Assembly: GCF_027596085.1 (NCBI RefSeq)
Contig: NC_072451.1
Coordinates: 11,068,795-11,132,794 of the forward strand
Length of the DNA stretch: 64,000 nt
Reading direction: 5' to 3'
From: Anoplopoma fimbria
Lineage: Eukaryota > Chordata > Actinopteri > Perciformes > Anoplopomatidae
The position numbers and the translations under genes are program-made. Shown piece by piece: positions 48,743 to 60,811 of this stretch (the first letter of the stretch is position 1; every line of letters begins with the position of its first letter). The notes under the pieces were generated by a model that saw nothing but the letters and a program-made list of their open reading frames with translations, was not told the origin of the DNA and made no database searches.

Positions 48743-50373
48743 CAGTGGGTACGGAAAGTATTCAGACCCCTTTAAATTTTTCACCCTTTGTTTCATTGCA
48801 GCCATTTGCTAAAATCGAAAAAGTTCATTTTTTTTCGCATTAATGTACACTCAGCAACCCATCTTGACAGAAAAAAACAGAAATGTAGAAATTTTTGCAA
48901 ATTTATTAAAAAAGAAAAACTGAAATATCACATGGTCATAAGTATTCAGACCCTTTGCTCAGTATTGAGTAGAAGCACCCTTTTGAGCTAGTACAGCCAT
49001 GAGTCTTCTTGGGAATGATGCAACAAGTTTCTCACACCTGGATTTGGGGATCCTCTGCCATTCTTCCTTGCAGATCCTCTCCAGTTCTGTCAGGTTGGAT
49101 GGTGAACGTTGGTGGACAGCCATTTTCAGGTCTCTCCAGAGATGCTCAATTGGGTTTAGGTCAGGGCTCTGGCTGGGCCAGTCAAGAATGGTCACAGACT
49201 TGTTCCGAAGCCACTCCTTTGTTATTTTAGCTGTGTGCTTCGGGTCATTGTCTTGTTGGAAGGTGAACCTTCGGCCCAGTCTGAGGTCCTGAGCACTCTG
49301 GAGGAGGTTTTCTTCCAGGATATCTCTGTACTTGGCCGCATTCATCTTTCCTTCAATTGCAACCAGTCGTCCTGTCCCTGCAGCTGAAAAACACCCCCAT
49401 AGCATGATGCTGCCACCACCATGTTTCACTGTTGGGATTGTATTGGGCAGGTGATGAGCAGTGCCTGGTTTTCTCCACACATACCGCTTAGAATTAACGC
49501 CAAAAAGTTCAATCTTGGTCTCATCAGACCAGAGAATCTTATTTCTCATAGTTTGGGAGTCCTCCATGTGTTTTTTGGCAAACTCTATGCGGGCTTTCAT
49601 ATGTCTTGCACTGAGGAGAGGCTTCCGTCGGGCCACTCTGCCATAAAGCCCCGACTGGTGGAGGGCTGCAGTGATAGTTGACTTTGTGGAACTTTCTCCC
49701 ATCTCCCTACTGCATCTCTGGAGCTCAGCCACAGTGATCTTTGGGTTCTTCTTTACCTCTCTCACCAAGGCTCTTCTCCCACGATTGCTCAGTTTGGCTG
49801 GACGGCCAGGTCTAGGAAGAGTTCTGGTCATCCCATACTTCTTCCATTTAAGGATTATGGAGGCCACTGTGCTCTTAGGAACCTTGAGTGCTGCAGAAAT
49901 TCTTTTGTAACCTTGGCCAGATCTGTGCCTTGCCACAATTCTGTCTCTGAGCTCCTTGGGCAGTTCCTTCGACCTCATGATTCTCATTTGTTCTGACATG
50001 CACTGTGAGCTGTAAGGTCTTATATAGACAGGTGTGTGCCTTTCCTAATCAAGTCCAATCAGTTTAATTAAACACAGCTGGACTCCAATGAAGGAGTAGA
50101 ACCATCTCAAGGAGGATCAGAAGAAATGGACAGCATGTGAGTTAAATATGAGTGTCACAGCAAAGGGTCTGAATACTTATGACCATGTGATATGTCAGTT
50201 TTTCTTTTTAATAAATTTGCAAAAATTTCTACATTTCTGTTTTTTTCTGTCAAGATGGGTTGCTGAGTGTACATTAATGCGAAAAAAAATGAACTTTTTG
50301 ATTTTAGCAAATAGCTGCAATGAAACAAAGAGTGAAACATTTAAAGGGGTCTGAATACTTTCCGTACCCACTG
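48743..50373 (-). mobile_element. Full-length Tc1-like transposon with intact transposase
   Basis: A 1,631-bp element between TA dinucleotides (48741-48742 and 50374-50375). Both ends begin CAGTGGGTACGGAAAGTATT read inward, and inverted repeats of about 210-220 bases match almost perfectly, with only a few substitutions and single-base indels. Within each repeat the outer word AGTATTCAGACCC recurs at the inner end (for example near 48941-48953), an IR/DR arrangement with two likely transposase binding sites per end. It sits directly at the tail of the LINE. The near identity of the repeats indicates a recent insertion. It resembles the Tc1-type elements widespread in fish and frogs; the exact family was not determined. 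Confidence 0.95.
48959..49999 (-). CDS. Tc1-family transposase, uninterrupted, 346 aa
   Basis: DD34E transposase that cuts and rejoins the element at TA sites. One open frame with no stops or shifts. Residues 1-60: first helix-turn-helix (RDRIVARHRSGQGYKRISAAL); around 62-67 a GRPA-type AT-hook-like linker (PRPGRPAK); 75-125 second helix-turn-helix. Catalytic domain: WSDETKIELFG with Asp159, [10 protein letters not shown] with Asp250, and [11 protein letters not shown] with Glu285, giving the expected 34 residues between the last two. The Gly-rich KHGGGSIMLWGCFS block is intact, and the length is usual for active Tc1 enzymes. Alternative starts at Met5 or Met8 (MRSKELPKELRD) are possible and the latter may be the native one. 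Confidence 0.95.
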   Translation of the reverse strand: MSEQMRIMRSKELPKELRDRIVARHRSGQGYKRISAALKVPKSTVASIILKWKKYGMTRTLPRPGRPAKLSNRGRRALVREVKKNPKITVAELQRCSREMGESSTKSTITAALHQSGLYGRVARRKPLLSARHMKARIEFAKKHMEDSQTMRNKILWSDETKIELFGVNSKRYVWRKPGTAHHLPNTIPTVKHGGGSIMLWGCFSAAGTGRLVAIEGKMNAAKYRDILEENLLQSAQDLRLGRRFTFQQDNDPKHTAKITKEWLRNKSVTILDWPSQSPDLNPIEHLWRDLKMAVHQRSPSNLTELERICKEEWQRIPKSRCEKLVASFPRRLMAVLAQKGASTQY

Positions 50374-50379
50374 TATATA

Positions 50380-50640
50380 TGTGTATATATATATATATAT
50401 ATACACACATTACTTTACATTGGTGAAGTGAGGGACACCATGTCACTCTCTTTCCACTGTGGCAGGTCACTTAACATTTCTGTTTGCTACTCATCAAACA
50501 GAAATATGGAATATATCATGTTACAAAAAGTGCCTGACTTTGACATTTTGTAATTGCTTTTAAAATATGTCTTACAATAAGGAAAACCTATCTGTCATTT
50601 AGGGACTGCCCTGTTTGTGTATTAATAACGACTCGTGACA
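50380..50640. other. Short intergenic DNA between the Tc1 element and lmnb2
   Basis: A TA/TATG simple repeat right of the Tc1 element (to about 50403), then AT-rich sequence with no recognised feature. Confidence 0.4.
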
Positions 50641-50662
50641 TCAACGGTGTATATGTAAAACA

Positions 50663-50668
50663 TTTATT
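50663..50668 (-). other. lmnb2: Poly(A) signal of lmnb2
   Basis: TTTATT on the plus strand reads AATAAA on the gene strand, about 1.46 kb after the lmnb2 stop. The interval 50.65-52.13 kb has no other gene and is most simply the long 3' UTR. Confidence 0.6.
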
Positions 50669-52129
50669 GTGTACAAAAAGTAGTTCAACAACAGTTAATC
50701 ATGAAGGAGAACTCACATTTTGCATGCCCCCCCCCCATAACAATATCAGGTTAAATGATGTTCTCAACAGAAATATCACAAAGTCACATCTATAGTGTAG
50801 CAAAACTGGTCAGGCCCGAGTCATGGACCAGTCCCTCCAGGGACACCGCTTTATGGCTCAGAAGCTTTTCTGAAAATACTCCTGAATACGTAACTTTTGG
50901 CCAAATTTCTGCCATTTTCTGATTTCAGTTAAAAATTGCACCTCAGATGCAAACTGTGCTATTGTTGAAAGAACAAACTGATGATCATGCATACCAATAT
51001 GCAACAATAACTCCAGCGTGCAGATCAAAGGAACTTGTTTCTTGTTGAAACTGAAGCTTTATAATTTGACATCTCAATGGAACTTAGTGTGATTGGTAAA
51101 AGGTTGACCAGTTTTCATGAAAAGGCTGGTCATTTCCACTGAAAACACATGAATTCTTGTGCTAAAATCATGACAATTCCTGGAGGGACTAAATCCCCAT
51201 TACATATGACAGAGCCTTACAATAATCCAAAATCAGATCAGTAATAACCTAAGAGTCAGTTAGTCTAACACTGCTGGACTTTAGAGCCGGTCACCTGTCT
51301 CCCACTGGACAAGAAGTCGTGGCTTCTGCCGATCTGAGGACAGCTTTAAACGCTCTAAAGAACACTGCAGCAGTAGCGTTCAGTATTGTTTTGTCAGCAT
51401 CCTGAAGTATCTTAAAGGTAATAAACACTAATCCTTAATCATCCCGGAAATCCCAAAACACTACAATAAGAAAAAAGGTATATGGTGTATACAAATTGAT
51501 TACATAGACGAGCACTCTATAGAAAAATAACTAGCGATGTAAAGCACGGCATACGGACGCACAAGTACAAAATTGAGGAAATCAATCTGGTAACCACACA
51601 CATTAATGTTATAGATGAGAAACACTTCAAAGCCTTGATTATGGAGGAGAAACTGCTCTCCCAAAAATGTAACGACCCGCCCCTCGTTTGTTCAACCCTA
51701 CAGTAATGGAACTCATCGTATCGTTATGGCTATGCTGCAGAGGTAATTCGTCTCGGAACTCAAAGGTTCTTTCAGCTGATTCCTGAGCAAAAGTTACAGA
51801 CTGTGTTCTATGGTGCATGAAGGATGAATGAGCCGCAGACATAGAGAGTACTGGTTCTAGTCGGGGTGGAAGTATTCAGGTGCAACACCACAGTCATGGT
51901 TGTGATCCGCAGACATTAGCATTGCTAGCGAGGTTTAGGAAAACAATTCATTAAAGCAGGTCCAGAAATGCAGAGGGCAGTAAAAAGAGTCCATTAGTCC
52001 AAAAATTCTTATATTGTCTTGAACAGTAAAAAACACCTAATGATTAGGCAATGAACAGGATCGTATTTGGGTGGCTCAAGAGAAAATAAAAAAATATATA
52101 GAATGGGGAAGTGAAAGCTGACAGAAGCT

Positions 52130-55100
52130 TCACATGATGGCGCACTCTCTGGAGGACACCTTTCCCTGGAGAGAAACCAAAAGATTCAGATTATCATCAG
52201 GAACATTTTATCAGGTATATGTTGGAGATGGATGGCCTGGTTTGGCCCGGTGGAACAACTTCAATTTATGCAAACCGGTTGGACTGGCATTTGTCGTGTT
52301 GTGACGTGTTCTTCCAAATGAAAACGTAGCATTCACCAGCGTCCTGTGCTAATGGTGAGACCGCGTATAATCCAACTTGTATGGAAATGTTGGGACTTGT
52401 GGCAAACGTACACAGAGTTTAGCCTGTCCTCTTTGATAGAAATCAAACTCATCTTTTGTGTGCTTCTCACATGGACAAAAAGAAACAAGAAAACTCACCG
52501 TTTCTACCTCTTCCTCCTCTTCCTCTCCGTTCTCCACCTCAACCTCGGTCTTGGATACGCTTCTCGTGGCCACCTCCTGCAAGACAGTCCGTCAGACCAC
52601 ATGACTCGAAACACAGAGAGCACCCTTCAGAGCTCCAGAGCCCGGCGAACAATGTTCAACGCGGAGCACTTGGAGGTCCGCACGGGAAAAGCACAAAAAT
52701 ATCTTTACCTCGCTATCGGCGTTAACCAAAGTGGTGACTATGTCGCTCCCTGTGCCCCAGGAGGTCTGGCTCTTCCACAGCAGGTCAGATGGGGGACTGT
52801 GGGCAACTCCGGCATCAGCGGACCACACCTGTTTACGCACAGTGCAGGTTAATAAATCATATGTTCACAGTCTGGAGACGGCAGACACAGAAATAAAATC
52901 GGACACTAAACAAAACAGAGACAGAGGTGTGAACATGGAGAGCATTCAGCTTCAACAGTGCTCTCGCCATTTCACTGGTGCAGCTACAAGTGTTCACATG
53001 GAGCTCTGGGAGTTCTCCTGAGTGACACTGTGACCTCCCCCAGACTATTTATTTGTTGAATTACCAGAAAACACACTCTATGGTGATACATCTCATTATG
53101 GAGACATGCACAGAAGATTTGTCCAAATGGCCCAGCCCTGATAAAGAGTAACAACTTTGTCTACTTGATATTTCTCACCGTCACTGACTGTCCAGCCTTG
53201 AGGACAAACTTCGGGGAGAACTTGTAGACGACCTCGTCCTCATTGTCCACCTGTCTCTTCAACCTCCAGTTGCCCAATGGCTGGTCCTGCAAACACACAA
53301 CAAAGATTAACATACAAGAACTTTTAACAGCAGGCCTGGTTGGTTTTTAATTCTACCTGTAATGATCAACATTTACTGCCATCATATTGGAGTAGATCCA
53401 ACCATAATAAAGTATTTTGTGTTCAGAGTTTTTGTAACTGTGAGGCTACTGATCACCAGGCCAGTCTTACTCACCTGAGCGGTATCATTGGTCAGCGTGA
53501 CTGCGTTTCCGTCCATGTCAGTGGGTGAGATGGAGACTGCTCCGCTAGCTGTGGCTTCTTCAGACACCAGCAGCTGCCCTTCTCTTCCCAGCTCCGGCAC
53601 ATCCTTAGCCTCGGCCTCAATCCTCTTCCTTTTGGAGGAGCGGGAGGAGGAAGATCCCGTAAGCCTCGAAACAGTGACTCGGCCAGACGGGCTGGGGGAC
53701 AGCTTCAGTCTAAAAGAGGCAAACCATTCACCAAAGAGTTATGGTGGGTATACACAAAATCGGGCCACGCAAAACAAGGAGAAGAGAGAGAGGTTGTAAG
53801 TATCCATCTCTTCTGGCAACTTGGATTAATGTTGGATATATAGATTCCATTGTTTGCCATTTTTTGTAAAATACATTTTCAAAGAAATTCATTTTTTATT
53901 TATTTTTTATCATTTATGGCATTGTAACTGTGTTTTACTGCACAAAGGACATCGAGTTCTCTCTACTTCTAGCTATGATTGTGCTGTTTCCATACAGAAG
54001 CAAGACTTTTATATTACATTTAGCTCTTTGTGTAGAGTGTGTATGTGTACGTGTGTGTATTGTACCTGTGCTCCTCTCCCTCAAGCAGTTTCCTGTATGC
54101 GTTGATCTCCATATCCAGAGCGAGCTTAACGTCCAGAAGCTCCTGGTATTCACTGAGCTGAGCGTTCATCCTTTCTCTCAGTTCGCTCATCTCTTGCTCC
54201 TTTCCTTCCATGGCACGGCGGTGCTTGTCTCGCTCTGCTGACAGAATCTCCTCCAGCTCTCTGATTCGATCCTCTGAGGCAGCAGCCTAAAAAATACAAG
54301 CGACCGATCAGCATGACATTTACAATACATAAAGCTAATGAGCAATACAATTCCTGAATGTGAGGCGTGTTTCATAAAGCAGTACCTGTTTCTGCAGGGC
54401 GCTGAGCTGATACCCGAGGCTCTCTATTCTCATACGGGACTCCTGCATCTCCTCCCTGGCTGTGCCCATTGCCTTGTCATTGATCTCAGAGGACACCTTG
54501 GCATTATCCAACTGGAGTGAGAACAAGGCAGACTTTGTTAGTGAGTTGGAGCTTCAACGATAAAAGGAACAGAGGAAAAAAAAAAAGATTTGTCTCTCAC
54601 CTTGGCCTGGAAGGTTTGCTCCAGTTCATCCTTGTACAGAGAGACTTGCTCATCATGTTGCCTCCTCAGGTCCTTGTGGGATCACACAAACTGTATTGGT
54701 ACCAATTCTCAAATAAAATAAAATAAAATAAATAGCCATGTTGTAAATTGAGCATATGGTGTATTTCAACAGTACTTGTTCCAGTAATACAGCAACAGAA
54801 CCATGCTGTCCGTCACTGTTTATCTACTTCAAACAGATTACTGAGCTTTTAACTTGGTGTAGTCTTCATGTCAACATAACGACACTTCTCTATGGTGCAG
54901 TGCTAAGCATGTGAACCCCATATTTGCATTCTATGTCACTGATATTACTATATATGTATACATACATAGCTTTTATTGCCCAGCCCTCCCACAGATATGA
55001 CAACAGTTATCATTACATTTAGCAGACGCTTTTATCCAAAGCGACTTACAATCAGTAGTATATTACATATCATTCACCCATTCACACACTGATGACAGGC

Positions 55101-58100
55101 TACCATGCAAGGTGCCACCATCAGACTCTAACTAACATTCATGCAACATCCAGTCCACACCGATGGCAAGCCTTCAGGAGCAACTTGGGGTTAAGTGTCT
55201 TGCCCAAGGACACATCGACTGCCGAAGCCGGGTATCGAACCACCGACCCTCTGATTGGAGAACTACCTTGCTCTCCACTACGCCACAGCCGCCACATTAA
55301 TCCCAGCATACCTGTAAAGCCGATGCCAGTTTGAACTCGTAGTCCTGTCTGACTCCAGAGTCCACCTCCACTATCCTGTGCTCCTGTCGACGCCGAGACT
55401 CACGCACCTCCTGAACACAAGGAAGACGATTGGAGAGCAACTGTGAGAAACTTCAACCAGCTGTTAGAACCATCTCTCTGCCTTAAATGCAGAGGTGACT
55501 CTGTTAGGAATTGTATCGTCTGTGCTGTGATTTTATCATTCATTTCTACATGAAGAATATTTGATGAATGAAATAATGATTTGTGGCTCCACATGTCACT
55601 GGCCTACACACACTCTTACCTCTTCAAACATGCCCTTCCTGAACTCCAGGTCCTCACTCAGTGACTGACAGCGGTTCTCCAAGTCAACACGCATCAGTGT
55701 CTCCGCCTCCAGCTGGCGCTTAGCAACCGCATGGCTGTCCTCTGCCTATGAGAAAATATGAGCACATGGAAACTCAACATAGATTGAACGGACTGAGCCA
55801 TCACGGGCAGGCTATGGAGGTAAAGCTGAGAACATTTAAATGTCATTGTGGATTCTGGTCCTCTGAGGAGGTGAGCAGTGGGATAGGCTTGGATTCAGTC
55901 TTTGGTTCTAATCGACTGACCCTGAATCTGTTTTTTTTTTTTTTTTTTGTTCCCTGTCGCCTCTTCTTTATGTCACGTGTCATAATGGGTGTCACCATGT
56001 AGAAAATTAGTTCTGCTACGATGGCAAATTTGGGGTGTGTAACAACTTACATACCTATATCTTTTTTTCCATCGGAGTGAAAGATGTAATCATGAGGTGG
56101 TCGTTTTTTTCCTGAAGAGTAGACTTTGAAGTACTCACCTTAGCCAGCAGGCTCTTGACATCAGCCAGCTCTGAAGTGAGAGCAGAGTTCTGGCTCAGAG
56201 CTGTTGAAAGAGCTGCTTCGCTCTTGTGTAGCTGGCCCTCCAAACCACTGGCCCTGGACACCGCTGCTGCAAGATCACTATCCTTCTTCTTGGCACTAGA
56301 ACACATGGACGGAGGGAGGGGAGCACAGTTATGGCTTCATTCTGCCCGCTGACCTGCCCTTCCAAGTGACCCTGGTAGGAAACGCTGATCTGGTCTACAG
56401 ATTCATCAGCTCTAAAATGACCTGACTCTTGTACTGTAGCGTATCATATCACCTGCGTGTGGCTTCTTCCAGGTCAGCCTGAGCCTTGCCCAGGTCTATC
56501 TGCAGCCTGGCTCTCTCTCTGGCGGTTTCATCCAGAACCCGTCGAGCATCGGCTAACTCTGCCTCATACAGACCCTTCAGGCCGGACACCTACAGAGAGG
56601 GAACCACAAAGTAATTAATAGAGCGATTGGCTGGGTAAAAAACTAAAAATGACAACTCACTGACTCTAATTCACACACATTTAGTGTATGAATGTGTGAA
56701 TGACGTGTCGTGTAAAGTGCTTGAAGTGGTCTGCAGACTAGAAAGCCAATGTACAAGAACAAGTCCATTTACCATCTTATTTTCTACAGGTCCTTAATTT
56801 ACTTTCACAACGATGACCCACTCACTATCACTACTCCTTCTTGTGTGGTACATACATTCCAACAAGACAATCAAAAACATACGTAGCCCCATCCAGCTAA
56901 CTCCAGATAGTAGCTGTAAAATACTGCAGGCTGCTGTTAAGCTATGATTGGGCGTGCGTGCAAACAAATTCAAACCATTATAATGTTGAGCCAAACACCA
57001 GACTGGAGCAGTGAAACCAGAAAGCGACCCTACTATTTCTTGAAAGCAGCCTTTTTGGCTGCAAGGATTTCCAGATGTGGGTCCTGTCTCTCCAGAAGCT
57101 TTGCCACTGACATTCTGTGACTATCAGTAGCTAGCAGCGAGGACAATTTACAGTTCTGCTGGGTACAGATTGACGTTGAGACTAACAGATATATATTAGA
57201 CCCAAGACACAAAATATAATCTATGTCAAGATATAGTTGAGTAATTTGTATTTGTTGTAACCCCGTCTTTCTTTATACTTTGTTGACATAGCCAAGCCTT
57301 GATGTGTATGCTTTTGGAGCTAGCTAGTGGCAGTGAGTGTGCCCAATGCAATAATCTATTACTTATCAGGGGTTCATGTGGGTCTTCTCAGGGTCCTCAC
57401 ATGACTACCAGAATGAGATGTGGTCTCAATAAGATTTTAACGTTTGTCATACTGAGTGATATTTCATGAGATGTAGGTTTTGGGACAAAGGGTATACACC
57501 GCATATTGCTATATTTTATCAAAGCAATCATTTAAAAAATGCTTTTGTACGACTGCGCTGATTTACATTGAAGTGTTTGAAGACTGCGGAAAACAGTTAC
57601 GCTAAGAAAATATTGCACTTTGCCATTTGATTTCACCAAGAATCAAAACAGAAATGAATCGCTATTTTCAGTTTCCCACCCATAAAAATGTTTATTTATA
57701 TATATATATATATAAAAAAGTATTAAATTATTTTAAACACTAGGCACCTAGGCCCCTTAAGGTAATGCTGTTGTTGATAAACATGCTGGTTTAAATGATG
57801 TTGTGTTCTCTGGGGGAAATGGACGGACTGGATTTCACTGAAAACATTCCACGGCTGAAATGTGGCCATAACATTTGTGACATATTACCAGAGCAACTTC
57901 TGACAACAAAAGGAATACAATCAGGAGGACACAACTAAATTCAATCAGAGGGGCCGGGATCTTCTCCAGCAATGATAATCCAAAGCATATTACAGAGGAG
58001 AGAAGTAAACTGCTGGGAGAAAAGCTGCAATCAGACAGACTCGGGGTCCTCTGTAGGACTTTAAATGTGTATCTAATGTCGGCCTGACGCTTTTTACTTC

Positions 58101-58802
58101 ACGTTGCTATAACAGTGCATCCTTTTAAAACGTGTAACTTGGGGGGGGGGTTTGGACGTTTTGGCCGTCACGTGAGAGGATGTTGCCCACGAATATTTGA
58201 AAACTCATAACTCGCTCTTTTTTATAGATTGGCGCGCAGAACGACCCGCCTTAATCTCCCCGGTTCCGTTACATTTGAATGCAGATTAGGGAACTCAATT
58301 GCGCGAGAGCTTTATTAACGGGTGACAAAGTAAGTCAACGCAGCGGCGGTCTGTGGTAGCGTTGGGTCACGCGTATTTATAAACCGATAAACTAGTGCCG
58401 GTTCGCGTGTTTTATGGACGTTTGGCAGCTGACGAGGGTTAGTTACTATCAGCTGTTCACTTAGTATTGTTCAACGCCCCCATTAGACACGCTGGAGCTA
58501 CGGTTAGCGTGGCCGGCCAGGTGGTCTGCGGCTACGAGGCTGCGCGTGAATGAGTGATAGAATAGTTGACTCTTTTGTGTTCGACTCACCTCTCTAGTAG
58601 TCACCTCCTCTTTCTCAGACACTTTGACCATCAACCGGTCGTTCTCGAGTTCCAACGACCGAACGCGGTCGATATAAACGGCCAGCCGATCGTTCAGGTG
58701 CTGCAGATCTTGTTTCTCTTGTAGGCGAGAGATCCGGGTCGGGGAGAGGGGTGTCGAGGCCGCCGTCCGGCCAGCTTCACGGCTTGGGGTAGCTGTCGCC
58801 AT
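52130..58802 (-). CDS. lmnb2: B-type lamin, lamin B2 (13 coding exons)
   Basis: Intermediate-filament protein of the nuclear lamina. Exons 5' to 3': 58802-58590, 56589-56453, 56295-56139, 55745-55620, 55410-55312, 54672-54601, 54511-54386, 54286-54066, 53709-53475, 53286-53179, 52828-52709, 52576-52499, 52165-52130 (TGA); phases agree, 575 aa. Seen: a short head with STPLSPTR (Cdk site type), the rod from [20 protein letters not shown] to [10 protein letters not shown] (residues about 33-382), nuclear localisation signal SSKRKRIE near 410, an Ig-like lamin tail ([36 protein letters not shown]), an acidic stretch [10 protein letters not shown], and a C-terminal CAIM CaaX box for farnesylation. 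Exon 1 ends [16 protein letters not shown] and [12 protein letters not shown] follows, as in LMNB2. Adjacency to rpl36 also fits LMNB2, since both lie on human 19p13.3. The CaaX itself matches lamin B1. lmnb1 is the alternative. Confidence 0.92.
54712..54733. repeat. (AAAAT)n short repeat
   Basis: About four tandem AATAA/AAAAT units in the lmnb2 intron next to the exon at 54672-54601. Confidence 0.75.
55013..55297 (-). repeat. tRNA-derived SINE in an lmnb2 intron
   Basis: Read on the minus strand it starts with a tRNA-like head: A box TGGCGTAGTGG (55275-55285) and a perfect B box GGTTCGATACC (55231-55241), matching the RNA polymerase III consensus GGTTCRANNCC. It continues to a tail which on the plus strand reads CATTTAGCAGACGCTTTTAT and AAAGCGACTTACA, words common in fish SINEs. 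Same orientation as lmnb2. Confidence 0.8.
56600..58589 (-). other. lmnb2: First intron of lmnb2
   Basis: A 2-kb intron with short ORFs only. It contains a run of ten G at 58141-58150. The last few hundred bases before exon 1 are GC-richer (GCGCGAGAG, GCAGCGGCGG), in keeping with a CpG-island-like promoter edge. Confidence 0.45.
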
Positions 58803-59110
58803 GACGGTTCTTTCTTACAGTCCTGAGTTTTTATTCTTCGCTCCGTGAGCAGTAAATACAAACGTATCTGTTGCGGTCCTTAAACGGGTACGCGAAACCA
58901 ATCGACTTCTTAATCAGTGCAAGAGGTCATTCAATGAGTCGAATGCTCATGCAACGTCTCAGAGTAGAGTAAAACCCGCTGAAACACTAATGTGAGTCCA
59001 AGATGGCCGACCCCTCTGTCAGGACCGCGCCAAAAGCAGAGACCGCTTCCTGTTTCGCAATGGATGATGGGATAATGGGAAAGGGAGAAAACCCACACAT
59101 GCACACATTC
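58803..59110 (-). promoter_or_regulatory. lmnb2: lmnb2 promoter region
   Basis: Directly upstream of the lmnb2 start. It contains CAAGATGGCCGAC at 58999-59011, a close match to the YY1 site common at housekeeping promoters, and CGCTTCCTG at 59043-59051, an ETS-type core. No TATA box. The motifs are seen; the function is inferred. Confidence 0.45.
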
Positions 59111-60040
59111 TTGTTCAGCAAGAATGAAGTACAAAGATTCTACATTATTTCTTGAAAATGTTATATTTGGATTCTTAACCTATGGCAGAGAAATAGTTTA
59201 TACATAAATGTAAATTTAAAAGCCATAGACCAGTTTTTTTTGTTTTTATTTTACAAATTCAAATTGTATAATTACATACAGAGCTCACAGCAATGCATGC
59301 ATTTTTTTCTTTAGCCTATTTATTATAACTATATCATAGTTTTATGTACTGGGTTTTATGTTTTACTGTACATAAAACTAATAAATATGGTTCTGACAAA
59401 AAGCCCCTCAAAACTAAGAGCATACAGTGCTTGTGATCTATGTAGCTCATTATACAAATTGAATGTATGCCTTAGATATACCCTTTTTATTATTTATTTT
59501 AATTTTTAATTTCTTTATGTTTCTATTTCTATTATTATCTTCTGCGGATGCCCCCTGGCATGTTAGTTTGAATGAATGTATTTTCATTCATTCATTCATG
59601 CTGTTTGTAATTGTCAGTTTGTGAAATTGTAGAAATGCAATTTGTTCATCACTTTACTGATTCACTTCAGTTCAAAAATTGTAGTCACTGACTATGTATA
59701 GTTTGTTCACCTAGATTTCCCAAGCTAAGTGACCGTATTTATTTCTGTCTCTGAAGACTTTCAAGTAACATGTATAAAAGTGAACACATAATAAAGTCCA
59801 AAAAATTTAAAAATGCTTATATTTTATATGGCTGTTAGGAAAAAAAGTTAATTGTGTACACAAGTGTTTTTCAGTGTGTTTTTTTCCTCCGAGCATGCCA
59901 AAGCTGTCATCAATATTGTCAATTATGAAAGCACAATGCAAAAACAAAATGCCCTCACATTCTTACTTGTTTTAAACAACTAGAATTCATTTTTGTTCGT
60001 TTTCTACATCCATAGTTTTAACGTTTCAAACAACAACTTT
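59111..60040. other. Gap between the lmnb2 and rpl36 promoters
   Basis: AT-rich, non-coding. No transposon or RNA gene recognised. It separates the two divergent promoters. Confidence 0.4.
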
Positions 60041-60084
60041 GCTGCTTGGACCAGCCTGGACCACATATCAAACCGCAGTACCTC

Positions 60085-60210
60085 TTCCCGGCCGGAAGGG
60101 GCGCTGCTCTACCGGCGCACAAGCAGCAGCGTCTTCCGGGTCAAACCTTTCATTACCCCGCCTCTCTTCTCCAGCAGTCCTTCCGGCTTGACCGCCATCA
60201 TTGACAGCAG
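60085..60210 (+). promoter_or_regulatory. rpl36: rpl36 promoter and 5' non-coding exon
   Basis: Three ETS/GABP-type sites: CCGGAAG at 60092-60098, CTTCCGG at 60133-60139 and CTTCCGG at 60180-60186. A YY1-like CCGCCAT lies at 60193-60199. Pyrimidine tracts CCTCTCTTCTCC and TCCTTCC could provide a 5' TOP start, as in other ribosomal-protein mRNAs. The non-coding exon ends at 60210 (GACAGCAG) before the donor gtaaga. The true transcription start is not fixed by sequence alone and is likely within 60160-60185. Confidence 0.6.
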
Positions 60211-60811
60211 GTAAGAGTTAAATGTTGAAAAATATCAGCACAAATCCACGGCTAATCTCCACCATCCGTCCGTTTCTACTAAACAAATTGAAACTACGGC
60301 GTACTAATAACTTTATTTAACGTCTGTGTCCAGTATTGTAGCACAACAACAAGTGAAATGACTATATTTGTTGCCCCGTGGGATTCTAGCCAGCATCCAT
60401 GGTTCTGATCGCTCTGCGCATTGAAGCATCTAATATTCCTAATCTAGCGAGATTAACAGTCACGAAACGATGCTCAATTTATGGAGAAAATGTATAAGAC
60501 GAGGCCTTTCAAAGAGTTTAATTATATTTTAAAATAAAAACTACATGTTGACCCGCTAATGTTACTGTATCACTGCCGAACTTCTAATGTAACTCGCGCA
60601 TGTTGTGTCAGATGAGACGTAACGCTTTACTTCAATACCATGAGGAACATGGAACTCAAGTTCTGCTCTTTTCTGCTTTCAGCAGTCGATTTAGCTGCTG
60701 TTAGTTTAAATCGAGGGGGATGCTGTTGGGTGCTATTGTCTCGTTGCTGCAATGTGTCTGTCCCCAAGCAGCTAATGTAATCCTGTTGTTTTTGTACCAT
60801 CTCCTGCAGAC

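Noticed and set aside
52346..52852. 168-codon plus-strand ORF
   Set aside because: Antisense to lmnb2 tail exons with well-supported coding on the other strand.
55231..55285. Possible tRNA gene on the minus strand
   Set aside because: Same reason: a tRNA-derived SINE with a repeat tail, inside an lmnb2 intron.
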